In this document: positions 18,420-28,177 of the stretch, in pieces
Layout of the letters: every line of letters starts with the position of its first letter
Numbering within the stretch: position 1 is the stretch's first letter
Source: Fragilaria crotonensis
Taxonomy: Eukaryota > Bacillariophyta > Fragilariophyceae > Fragilariales > Fragilariaceae
Assembly (NCBI GenBank): GCA_022925895.1
Contig: JAKSYS010000709.1
Coordinates: 1 to 31,551 of the forward strand
Reading direction: 5' to 3'
DNA: 31,551 nt
The notes under the pieces: generated by a model
The model's input: the letters and a program-made list of their open reading frames with translations, nothing else
What the model was told of the DNA's origin: nothing
Databases searched by the model: none
Program-made: the position numbers and the translations under genes

Positions 18420-19915
18420 ATGGAAAATCTTGATGGAGTTAACTTCGTCTTGCAGACAATTGGCTTTGATCTGGAAGCCGAACGTGTGGCGATTATGGAG
18501 GCAGGCCTTAACCAGTTTGAAGATTTCCGCTACCTTACGGAAAAGGATATCACCGACATGGCGTCCGAGTTCGGCAAGCGCACCCAAGCTCAGGGACGAA
18601 TCGTCTTTGGACTCGGGCGTACTAAAAAGCTCACCGGCATCATGCACTGGGTTCAGGATTGTTATCGAGCTGGCGACACCCCTTCCCACGAGGATTTTGA
18701 CATAGCCATATTGTTTGAGGCGCTGAGCCGGGCTCAGATCAGGGAGTCCGATATCGATCTGGTGGCTACAACGCCAAAGCAGCAGATCCTGGTAAGTTCA
18801 AGGATGAGAGGAAATGGCCAGAGTGGGAAAAGTCTTTTGTCAATTACTTGTCGGTCATCCCAGGAGTCAACGGTGTACCATTGTCATATATCGTGCGTCA
18901 GAATGAGTTCCCTGCGGAAGATGAGATGTATTCTTCGTTTAACGAGCGGATGATACACCGCGCGCTGGACGGGCAATATTATCTTGCTGACTCGAGGCGT
19001 GTACACCAGCTTCTCCACGGGTTCTTGCAAGGTGAAAACACCGAGAGTTGGATTAGGGGAATTGCGAAATACCAAGATGGACGGCGTGACATGATTGCAT
19101 TGCGGCGTCACTACGCTGGTGAAGGCAATTCGACACGTCGCATCGCAGATGCGAAGAAAATTCAGACAACTCTTCACTACAAGTCAGAGCGAGCGTTACC
19201 ATTCAACAAATTTCTCGATTCCTTGCAGAGAATGTTTACTATATTTGAGGAGGAGAATGAGCCATTGACCGAGCGTGCCAAAGTTGACGAACTCCTGACT
19301 AAAGTTCAGAACTCGGGGCTGACGGCAGCAATTGCCCAGCTAAGGTATCAACTAAACACCACTGGCGTCACATTCACAGTTGCTGCTAACCATCTTAATT
19401 CTGAAGTCTCACAGACCCCAGACTATCAATTGTCGAGAAAAATTAATGCCGTGAATACGAGCACTGGTGGGAATGGCCGTGGATTTGGACGTGGCAGAGG
19501 CGGCCGTGGTGGTCGCAGCGGTGGTACTGGCCGTGGTGGTCGAGGTGGCCGTACCGGCAAGAGTGAAAATTACAAGACAGCATACTACTCCAAGGAGGAG
19601 TGGGAGAAATTGTCGTACGAAGAACGTGACAAGATTCGAAAGGAACGTGATCGAAAAGGAGAGCAAGGAGGGACTAAGCGTAGCATCGCTGAGATGTCCA
19701 CGAAGCAACTAACGACTGCAATTATCAGCTCAATCAAAGCGGCGACAGCGGATGCGGAGAAGACGACCTCGGAAAACGATACAAGCACACCGAAGAAATC
19801 CGATCAAGCTGGTAATGCTTTTGGTGGAAAGGAGAGCGTCAAAAAGGGTCAAATCGGGCTGACTCGAGGTGGCAGCGTATCAGTCGTCGGCGAGGCGCGA
19901 GCTGCCACCAACTAG
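18420..19915 (+). pseudogene. gag: gag of the second copia element, RGG-box type, one frameshift
   Basis: ATG at 18420 (MENLDGVNFVLQTIG) begins a helical N-terminal domain with FEDFRYLTEKDITDMASEFG, the opening seen in diatom copia gag proteins. A one-base loss near 18792 moves the frame, after which KWPEWEKSFVNYLSVIPGVN continues the capsid-like region. Towards the C-terminus (about 19470-19560) there is a Gly/Arg tract with repeated GRGG units, an RGG box, and no CCHC zinc knuckle anywhere in the protein. RGG boxes bind RNA, so this tract probably replaces the knuckle. A Lys/Glu-rich tail (EERDKIRKERDRKGEQGG) follows, and the stop is at 19915. The pol frame overlaps from about 19869 in the +1 frame, which may be natural. 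Confidence 0.88.
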
Positions 19916-20200
19916 CGATCGAAACATATCCTCCTTGCGAAATACAACCACTCACTTTGCCCGCTGCGAACTCGACTCACATGCCGACACGTGCGCACTG
20001 GGCAGAAATTTTATTCCATTATCTTTTACAGGTCGGGTGTGTGACGTGACCCCGTATAATGCAGATATTTACGCACCAGAACGGAATGTGCCAATCATCA
20101 GCGGAGCGACAGCATGGACGTCACATGAAAGTGGACAGACGTACATTCTGGTAGTGAATGAGGGGGACTTTGGTTCGGTGACAAACTTCAAAATACCTTG
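19869..20200 (+). pseudogene. pol: Protease region of the second copia element (DSHADT type)
   Basis: The frame contains CELDSHADTCALG (about 19968-20006). The catalytic Asp is in DSHADT, where most copia elements have DSGAT. This variant is characteristic of the diatom CoDi groups, from memory of the family. The frame overlaps the end of gag by about 45 bases in the +1 frame. It breaks near 20195-20200, where the following segment LLNPNQLRYSG is read in another frame. Confidence 0.82.
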
Positions 20201-21360
20201 CTCAATCCTAACCAATTGCGATACTCAGGTGTGAATGTCGCAGACAATCCTTTCAACACCGCAGAACCCATCTCGATCACACACGAGGATCTCACCATTC
20301 CATTATCTATCAGCGGTACAATAATTTTCCTTGAAACTGCGACTCCGACACAATCGGAGTTGGACCATTGCCCTCACATTCACCTAACATGTGATTCAGA
20401 CTGGAATCCACAGACCGTTCGGCTGGCGTCGACCCACTCTGTGGAGGCGGAAGTGATAGCCGATGTTGAACCAGGGTTAGCGCAGATATCATCAGTGTAC
20501 TGCTCGCAGGCGTTGGCGGAAATGATGAATCAACAACGATACCTCGGATCAACGCAAGTTGATATCCCAGCAGCGCGCACGTTTATCTCTTCCAATCGAC
20601 ATCCCCAAGTGACGAGCGAGAATCTGAGTGAAAGGTGGAACATCGGGCTCCAGCAAGCAAAACAAACACTGCAGGTTACCACTCAAAAAGGGAGTCCGAT
20701 CGGCAATTATGCCCCTCAGCCGGAGATATCGTACCGACTTGATGTACCAACAACGCAAACTGAGAAATCAGAAATTTTATACTGACACACTGTTCGGGAA
20801 ATATAAATCTCTCACCAACAACACTTGCATACAGATATTCGCAAACGAATCCCAATTTGTGAAAGCGTATCCTATGGAAACGAAAGCGATGGCAGGGTCA
20901 GCGTTACGACAGTTCGTGCGGGATTACGGCGTGCCCGAAAGGTTGACATCTGACGGCGCTGCGGAACAAACAGGGCCCAAGACTGAGTTATGAAAATCGT
21001 ACGTAAGTATGACATCGATCATCATCTCAGTGAGCCTTATAGACCAAATCAGAATAGAGCGGAGTCGGTCATCCGGGAGGTGAAGCGAAGGTGGTTCAAG
21101 CATATGGTCAAGCGTAGAGTCCCAAAGCGACTGTGGGATTATGGTATTGTATGGGTGTGTGAAACGATGTCATTGACTGCGAACTCGACTTTTTCGTTAG
21201 CGGGGAGAACGCCGATGGAGCAAGTGACCGGGGAGACACCCGATATATCGGAGTATCTTGATTTTGGTTTTACGATTGGGTTTGGTACAAAGATAATGCT
21301 GGAGTCGGGAAAACAGCTTCGGTCGGTGGCTCGGTGTGTCTCACCGGGTTGGTAATCTAA
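20200..21360 (+). pseudogene. pol: Integrase of the second copia element, frameshifted
   Basis: After a linker, the segment TSENLSERWNIGLQQAKQTL (about 20610-20670) leads into the catalytic core. FYTDTLFGKYKS (about 20776-20811) holds the first Asp, GVPERLTSDGAAEQTGP (about 20929-20980) the second, and PNQNRAESVIREVKRRW (about 21042-21092) the Glu. Frame changes lie near 20690, at 20990 (a stop where the next segment starts MKIVRKYD) and near 21330. The spacing fits a DDE integrase of about 400 residues. Confidence 0.85.
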
Positions 21361-22230
21361 TGTCGTATTGGATTTTGACTAACACTGGCCGAATTGTTTC
21401 GAGAACGACTGTACAACGCGTGACCAACTTGGAACAAGGCACGGATGAAGTGAGACAGCGAATGAAGGAATTTGATGCGAACATACGTGAGTTACTGAAG
21501 GATCAGAATCACGTCTTACAAGGCGATGGCGAGCGACAACTCCAAGATTGGGAAGAATACACCGATGACGTCGATCAGGCATTCCTCGATGATTTTGACA
21601 GTGCGGTGTCGGATGAAACAATCACAGAAGCCGATCAGATTTTACCCTGACATTTTTGACGACATGTATCTCAATAAAGAGATTGCGCTACCGCGAGGAG
21701 TTGGCGATGGTGAGGATGTTCATTATGGTAAAGTGACTAAACGATTGCGAGATGCAGAAGGGAGACCGATTGGAACGGCGAACGAGCATCCGTTGTTAGA
21801 CACCAGGGAGTATGAAGTAGAGTTTATGGATGGACACACCGAGGCGATTGCTGCGAATTTAATTGCTCAACACTTGTACTCACAGATTGACGACGAAGGA
21901 AACAGACACATGCTTTTAGATGATATAGTTGACCACAGAAAAGGCGTCCAAGCAATTGACAAAGAGGATGCGTTTGTGACCATGAGTAATGGCGTAAAGC
22001 GACGCAAGCAAACGACTCAGGGTTGGCAGTTATTATGTCAGTGGAAAGACGGCAGCACGAATTGGGTGAAGTTAAAAGATATGAAACAATCATACCCCGT
22101 GCAGGTCGCCGAGTACGCCATCGCAAATCGCATCGACGATGAGCCCGCTTTTGCATGGTGGGTCTCGCACGTGATAAAGAAGAGGTTGCGAGTGATCGCA
22201 AAGTTGAAATCTAAGTATTGGCAGCGCACT
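21361..22230 (+). pseudogene. pol: Integrase C-terminal extension with a chromo-like segment
   Basis: From about 21655 (PDIFDDMYLNKEIALP) one frame runs to 22758. Between about 21910 and 22115 it encodes DDIVDHRKGVQAI, then GWQLLCQWKDGSTNWVKLKD and SYPVQVAEY. The pattern (I-x-DHR, then an aromatic-rich LCQWKDGS-x-x-W strand and a closing helix) resembles a chromodomain or chromo-shadow fold. Chromodomains at integrase C-termini are well known in gypsy chromoviruses and would guide insertion into heterochromatin; here the host element is copia. I infer the fold from pattern only. A frame change lies near 21640. Confidence 0.55.
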
Positions 22231-23440
22231 CACAAGTTTGGAATCAGGATACCAAAGACTGTCGAACAAGCCTTAGCGTTTGACAGAGAGAACGGCGACA
22301 CGAAATGGTGGGATGCGATATGTAAAGAAATGAAAAACGTGAGACCGGCGTGTGAAAAATGGGAACGGAAGGAAAGCGAACTACCACCTGGATTCCAGAA
22401 GATCAAATGTCATTTTATATTCGATATCAAGATGGCTGAAAACTTCAGACGTAAAGCGAGGCTCGTAGCGAATGGAAATGAAACAGATGCTCCTGCAACA
22501 TTAACGTATTCCTCGGTGGTGTCGAGGGACTCAGTGAGGATCGCATTGCTTATTGCAGCGTTGAATGAGCTTGAAGTGCTTGCATGTGACATACAAAATG
22601 CTTATCTAACCGCTGATTGCAGGGGAAAAGATTTACTTTATCGCAGGACCAGAGTTTGGATCAGAACAGGGGTCAATTATGATTATCCGAAAGGCTCTCT
22701 ACGGACTGAAGTCAAGTGGCGCAGCTTTTCGAGCGCACTTAGCGGAAACCCTGTATGATATCGGGTACAAGCCAACACGCGCTGATCCTGATGTGTGGAT
22801 TCGACCGGCAACCAAAGTGAGCGGGTTTGAATATTACGAGATGGTCTTAGTATATGTCGACGACATCTTGTGCATATCGGCGGACCCGAAAGCAACTATG
22901 CACGGGATACAAGGGACATTCAAGTTGAAGGATGATAAAATAGAGAAACCCGAGACGTATCTTGGGGCGCAGTTAAAAGAAATGAACATTGGAGGACGAA
23001 TGTGTTGGACGATGAATTGCGAACAATATGTGAAGTCAGCGATTGCGAACGTTGAGGCCAAACTAAATGAATCAGGACAGCGATTACCATCTAAGTGTCT
23101 AACCCCATTGCAATCAAACTACAGGCCGGAGCTTGACACGTCAGCAGAGCTGAAGATCGACGGCGTCAGATATTACCAAGAGTTGATTGGAGTGTTGCGT
23201 TGGGCAATAGAGTTGGGGCGAATTGACATGGCAACTGAGGTATCAATGTTGTCCACTCACCTTGCGTTGCCTCGCGAAGGACATCTTCAACAGGTTTATC
23301 ACATATTTGGATACCTGAAGGCAAGGCCGAAACGGACGATTGCGTTTGATCCTTCGCACCCAGATATTGACGAATCCAGGTTTGTCCAGTGTGATTGGCA
23401 TGATTTTTACCGAGGAGCTGCAGAATTAATTCCAGGGACA
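22231..23440 (+). pseudogene. pol: Reverse transcriptase of the second copia element, one frameshift
   Basis: The RT reads FRRKARLVANGNETDAP (about 22444-22494), then LACDIQNAYLTADC with the first catalytic Asp (about 22582-22623), then IIRKALYGLKSSGAAFRAHL (about 22682-22741) and LVYVDDILCIS with the catalytic Asp pair (about 22848-22880). The element-typical YLGAQLKEM and a following W-T-M stretch are present. One extra base in a GGGG run near 22622-22625 shifts the frame between the two halves. The enzyme copies the element's RNA into cDNA. Confidence 0.9.
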
Positions 23441-23926
23441 TGCCCGAAGCCAGAGGTAACGTTGTATCTACTCACTGTTTTGTCGATGCCGATCATGCAG
23501 GAAATAAGGTAACGAGACGATCGCAATCGGGCATCCTATTGTTTGTGAACCGAGCGGTAATACTATGGTACAGTAAGCGGCAGAATACTGTCGAAACATC
23601 AACGTTTGGCAGTGAATTCGTGGCTATGAGAATCGCAGTGGACTGATCGAGGCGTTGAGGTACAAGTTAAGAATGTTTGGGGTTCCTATTGAAGGCCCTA
23701 CGAATGTTTTTGTGACAATGAAGCGGTGACGAAGAATTCGATATATCCGGAATCAACGTTGACGAAGAAACACAACGCAATCGCGTATCATCGTACGCGA
23801 GAAGCTGTTGCAGCCGGGACTATACGAGTGACTAAGGAAGATGGAAAGACCAATCTGGCGGATTTATTGACCAAACCTTTACCCCAAGTTACAAGAGATA
23901 CACTGTGCGACAAGTTTATGTATTGA
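23440..23926 (+). pseudogene. pol: RNase H and pol C-terminus of the second copia element
   Basis: HCFVDADHAGNKVTRRSQSG (about 23473-23532) carries the first RNase H Asp, and STFGSEFVAMRIAVD (about 23599-23643) the Glu. The third segment, Cys-Asp-Asn-Glu-Ala, is read around 23715-23735 in another frame. KKHNAIAYHRTREAVAAG (about 23767-23820) and ADLLTKPL (about 23857-23880) close the polyprotein at the stop 23924-23926. Three frame changes (about 23440, 23643 and 23716) break it. Confidence 0.88.
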
Positions 23927-24079
23927 TGATGAGCGGTGGAACAAAACAGCCAAGGTTCATCGATGATTGTATGTTACATTCACGGTTACCTCCTGGGCAT
24001 GCGGAAAGCATGTGGCTTTGAATCCAGGTCGATGTTTAGTGATGCGATCATACGCTCGTTGGGACCCTCGTATATGCTC

Positions 24080-24087
24080 GAGGGGAC
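24080..24087 (+). other. Polypurine tract of the second copia element
   Basis: GAGGGGAC directly before the 3' LTR start TGAACAAG, the priming site for plus-strand synthesis. Confidence 0.75.
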
Positions 24088-24320
24088 TGAACAAGTACTG
24101 TGATGCGCTAGTGGGCTAGCTACGGTTGCTGTATGTCACAGTAGCTGACTAGCCGTTTGTATGTGAGTCAGCGTAGAGACGTGTTAGCGATGGATACGAT
24201 CGTTCCGAAATGCACGGAGCGTATCTTATAATTTTTACGATTTACCTTGTGTTTACCTATCTTCTCTTTTATCTTCTTTTGTAAGTTTTGCACCACGGAC
24301 CTCATGACAGTATTTACACG
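24088..24320 (+). repeat. 3' LTR of the second copia element
   Basis: Same length as the 5' LTR (233 bp to the end of identity). I see three substitutions: GTGATGCGC versus GTGGTGCGC, TAAGTTTTG versus TAAGTGTTG, and GACAGTATT versus GACGGTATT. Confidence 0.93.
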
Positions 24321-24786
24321 ATATGAGGCCGGAGGCTGAAATCAACAGGCGAAAATGCAACATTTCGCCCGTTCGACAATTTACTGTATCTGCATACAGT
24401 ACTCGTACCTACAACATTCAATCAACACGCATTCGATTTATTTGACCACAAACAATGCTTGTTCTTCGAGGTTCCAGCTTCCTGATGCACATATCCACAG
24501 ATCACACACAGTTCGCGTTTGTGGCATCCGGAAGATCTATCACTGCACGTAGCTCACTTCAGACGTTAGAGTAGAAGCACTTGAAGTCGACTCTTCTTGA
24601 ATGCTCGGAGAAACTCATGAATTAGTCTTCTCAGAAGTGGAGACTATGTGGTTGTACCTGGTACAAAGTAGTCCGAGCAAAAGCAGGAGGCCTTTCTCAA
24701 GGTTCACAATAACTTCGGATTACAGTCCTGAAGTCCGAAAACCGAACCAGCTAATAAGGAGATTGCATATTCTTGAAGCCTAAACA
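24321..24786. other. Spacer and probable promoter of the alternative oxidase gene
   Basis: About 470 bases with only short frames. It contains ACCTGGTAC near 24656-24664 and an AT-rich stretch. The alternative oxidase promoter must lie here or within the retrotransposon's 3' LTR. No specific element can be named. Confidence 0.4.
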
Positions 24787-26083
24787 ATGATGTTCATCGC
24801 ACGCGTTGCTCTCAGGAAGAGTCGCCAATATACCTGTCTTCTCACCAACAGGCTTACTGTTCTTGTGGGTGACCAGCGATGCATCCCTGTGGTGCATTTC
24901 GCCCGTCCGCCATCTGCCTTTTTTTCTACTCAGGTTTCTGCTGTTGATGCAAAAACTCCACCGATCACTAGCTTAGAAATGTCCATTGTGCGCCAAATCA
25001 AGGCCGAGCTGATGAGTGTCGACGCCAACTCCGATGGTCGTTTGGACGCAGACGAACTGAAGGCGCTGCTCCGCAAACACAGTTCTGCCTTTACTGACGA
25101 AGAGATATTGGAAATATCGGATTTGTACTACGCCGGAAAAGCCGGCGGCTCCGTCACTTTCGACCGCTTTCTCGCCGCCGTCGATCTCGTTCTCCAGAAA
25201 GAGGCCGATCCAAGCTCGAAACAAGATACGAGTAGTCACAATCATTTCAAGGAATCCTCCCGTCATCCTCTCGGCGTTGGACGAGATGGATTAGAGTTTA
25301 TGCATGCCGGCAAGTCTCACGGATACTACACAGCCGATGAGCTCGACGTCAAATTGACTCATCTCGAACCCAAGGGAGTGCTGGATCGCCTGGCCTTGAA
25401 CGCAACCAAGGCTATCAAGGTGCTCTTCGACACTGCTACAGGATGGAAGCACGAACACATTACTGTTAGTAACATTATGAACCGTGTCATCTACCTCGAA
25501 ACAATTGCTGCTGTTCCCGGCATGGTGGCGGCGATTGTTCGTCACTTCAGGAGTCTCCGGACCATGCAGCCCGATGGAGGTATGCTGCAAATGTTTCTGG
25601 AGGAGGCCAACAATGAGCGGATGCACTTGCTCACCTTTGTCCGCATGAAGGACCCAAACTTGTTCTTTCGCCTCATGGTTCTGGTGGGGCAGGTTGGATT
25701 TGGAAGTATCTTTTCTTTGGCGTACATGATCTCACCAAAGTTTTGTCACCGCTTTGTTGGCTATGTGGAAGAGAAGCCTGTTCTACGTATACCAAGATCA
25801 TCCACGCCATTGAGGAGGCACCTGACGGCACCGAACTAGCAGCCTGGCGTACGGAGACTGCTCCATCTTTGGCCATTGCATACTGGAAGTTGGGGGAGAA
25901 GGGAACCGTCTTGATTTGATGTATGCCGTGCGTGCGGACGAGGCAGAGCATCGCGATGTCAATCATCTTTTCTGTGGACTCAAACGAGGACAATGCAACC
26001 CTCTCTACGACCCAGAGAGCAAATTGGATGAAATGCTCCTCAAGTATGTCAAGGATATCATGACGCGTCCGCTCACCAACTAG
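24787..26083 (+). CDS. AOX: Alternative oxidase with N-terminal EF-hand domain (two one-base frame breaks)
   Basis: ATG 24787 (MMFIARVALRKSRQ) begins an Arg-rich, Ser-containing mitochondrial pre-sequence of about 45-50 residues. Residues about 65-140 form an EF-hand pair. Loop 1 DANSDGRLDADE (25021-25056) has Asp, Asn, Asp, Arg, Asp and Glu at the six positions 1-3-5-7-9-12. The second (YYAGKAGGSVTFDRF) lacks the acidic ligands. The oxidase domain follows with the diiron motifs: LET (Glu codon 25498-25500), EEANNERMH (about 25600-25626) and ADEAEHRDVNH (about 25936-25968). The enzyme oxidises ubiquinol and reduces O2 to water at the inner mitochondrial membrane without proton pumping. One base is missing near 25776-25784 and another near 25913, so the last iron motif is out of frame as written; the C-terminus is conserved to the stop at 26081-26083. 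Expected from EF-hand knowledge: calcium could regulate it. Confidence 0.92.
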
Positions 26084-26349
26084 TAAAATTCTGCACACTC
26101 TCCGGATGCTGGAGATTGGAAGTATCTTGAGGTGTTATTGCGTATAGATGTGCATCAATTCGTTCTTTTTCTACCTTGTAATCATATGACGATGCACTTG
26201 AAAGACACGTTGACAATGAGTCGACGCGAGGAGCATCACAGGTTGACGCACACAGAACTAGTGGACTTGTCATCATTTAGTGCACCCATATGAATGACAA
26301 GGGATGATACACCGGTATGAAGTAGTTGTTTCATGAGTGTGTTCTTTAT

Positions 26350-27012
26350 TTAAAATTTGAATTTCACGCGAGGGTCCTTGTCAATATTCTCATAGAGTAG
26401 ATATAGCATTTCGGCATTCTCAACCGGCGCATGGACCGTCACGCTGGTCCATTTTCCCATTTCCCGTGTTGAGAAGGAAACCGTCTCCTTCTCGACATGA
26501 CACGAGTCTGCCACAATTTGCAAGACATCTTGTACAAAGGTACCCTCATTGGCACCAACGATTTTCATGGTAAACTGGCACGGATACTCGACGAGGGCTT
26601 CAAAAACTCGACTTTTCTCTCCAGTCTTTTCGTTTGTGTAGACGGTGTATCCATCCTTATCGTATTCTGGTTTGGTAACATCGTTAATGGGCTTGTCGGG
26701 TGTGCCTAGTGCCACATATGGCTTGATGATGGGTACTGATCCCATTCCCGTCGTGGTCGTCTGTCCCACAATTGTCGCACTAAGGCGCATATCAAAGTCA
26801 GGCGAGAGCGGCGTCTTGGGTTCTTCTTCCATGTCGTCGTCGTCATCATCGTCGTCGTCCTTATCGGGAACTTGATTGAAAAAGGAACCAGCCGGACCTT
26901 CCGTCATGGAGAGGCGAAGCAATGAGACAATCGGACGATGTGTGGGTGAAAATGCCACGGAGCTCACGGTCAGTGTTGCAGCCAGAATCAGGTACTTCTT
27001 CATTGAGGGCAT
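26350..27012 (-). CDS. Plastid-targeted DUF493 (YbeD-like) protein, 220 codons
   Basis: The frame is intact. The N-terminus is a signal peptide (MKKYLILAATLTVSSVAF) ending in VAF/SPTHRP, which fits the diatom ASAF-type cleavage motif with Phe at +1, followed by a short basic/Ser-rich transit-like stretch: bipartite targeting into the complex plastid. A run of nine Asp (about residues 52-60) and an acidic linker follow. The C-terminal 80 residues, from EYPCQFTMKIVG through GKWTSVTVHAP to LLYENIDKDPRVKFKF, match the small ferredoxin-like DUF493/YbeD fold. Bacterial members are small (about 90 residues) and of uncertain function, and plastid homologues occur in plants and algae. Start at ATG 27012; a second Met three codons on is equally possible. 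It converges with the alternative oxidase, with 266 bases between the stops. Confidence 0.85.
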   Translation of the reverse strand: MPSMKKYLILAATLTVSSVAFSPTHRPIVSLLRLSMTEGPAGSFFNQVPDKDDDDDDDDDMEEEPKTPLSPDFDMRLSATIVGQTTTTGMGSVPIIKPYVALGTPDKPINDVTKPEYDKDGYTVYTNEKTGEKSRVFEALVEYPCQFTMKIVGANEGTFVQDVLQIVADSCHVEKETVSFSTREMGKWTSVTVHAPVENAEMLYLLYENIDKDPRVKFKF

Positions 27013-28177
27013 TCAAATGTTGACTCAACTCAAGTATACGGAATAATACCTAAAATGCCGCGCCGATTTAAGTTTGCTCACGATGTGAATGACACGAGCA
27101 GCACGGCGGGCGATTCACTGATTTGCCCACACGACAATGCGTAAGTGTGGACTCAGGAATGTTAAGAATACAATCGTCGATTGTGTGGTGAAGGGTGGTA
27201 GGATCAGAGGACGGAGGCGAACATGAGGTGGTGCGTGGTGCACGTGTGACTGTCCTCCTACATATGGACGGGACTGATGAACACAGTGTATGATCCGCCC
27301 TCGTTCGATTTTTCATTCTTTCCTTGGGTTGGAAAGGATGGTACTGTACTCCTATTGCAGTACTTCCACTGGAGCACTACGTACTGTGGTAGCGTGTACA
27401 GTCCGTATACTATGCAAGCTGTAGAACGGGAAGGGGTACTGGTACTACTGGACATTTTGCACGGGTACTGGCTGGAAAGGATTACTCACACTACTCAGTA
27501 CCTGGTACTCAGTACTTCAACCTCCGACCTCCGATTGGTACTCCAGTACTCCAGTACTACTACTACTCAATACTCAAGCTTCGCCTATCATACCTACGTA
27601 GTCCCAGGTACGCATTGCGGTACCACAAGGGAACAGAATATCTTTCCTGTCCAATGTCGAATGTCGCACTTCGGACTCCCTACAATGCTGCCAGGTACCA
27701 GTGCTCGTTATTTCAAGTACGCAGTATTCCTGATTGTACTGGAACCAAATCAATATGACATTTCCTGAGTAACAGTATTGTACTCAGCAGTACGCAGCCT
27801 CGCGCTGAATAAATTTTCTTGTAACTGCATCTGGAACGTTGACATGACATCGACGACCCTATTTGTATCGGTAATAGCATCTGTATGGCTTGTTTCACCA
27901 TGAGGCAATATATGGTAGGAGCACGTAGACTCAGTATTCTAAAATTTTAGTTGAACTGAGAAACTGCCTCCAATCCTCCGGCAGTCTCCTCAAAATAGAA
28001 CAAGAATTTGTATGATCCATAAATCTATATCTTCGACAATCTGTTTCATTCGCATCTATTTGCACTACGAGGCCGAAACGATGAAGAAGCAACGAGAATA
28101 ATTGAAGGTGAGCTGCGTTGAACAGATTCGTCTTTATCGGTCTTGCATTTCCGAAAGTACCGATAGCGTCTCAGACG
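27013..28177. other. GTACT-rich spacer
   Basis: No gene seen in about 1.1 kb. Between about 27340 and 27800 the words GTACT, GGTAC and AGTAC recur at very high density (for example CTCCAGTACTCCAGTACTAC near 27541-27560). Similar patches occur at 4860-5770, 8530-8565, 13310-13440 and 14240-14450. 27013-27300 holds the upstream region of the DUF493 gene. Confidence 0.6.

Larger units (their letters stand above)
17809..24320 (+). mobile_element. Full-length Ty1/copia (CoDi-type) LTR retrotransposon, frames broken
   Basis: It is bounded by two direct LTRs (17809-18041 and 24088-24320) that differ at only 3 positions by eye, so the insertion is young. Between them lie gag with an RGG-rich segment, protease with DSHADT, integrase, a chromo-like segment, reverse transcriptase (YVDD) and RNase H in copia order. 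A polypurine tract GAGGGGAC precedes the 3' LTR. No 5-bp target duplication is visible (CATCA on the left; CGATA or ATATG on the right), which suggests that recombination or deletion removed one original flank. The coding region has about ten frame changes. Confidence 0.94.

Noticed and set aside
25780-25920. Alternative oxidase as a dead pseudogene
   Set aside because: The C-terminal diiron motif and the rest of the domain are fully conserved beyond both one-base shifts, which fits sequence error better than decay.
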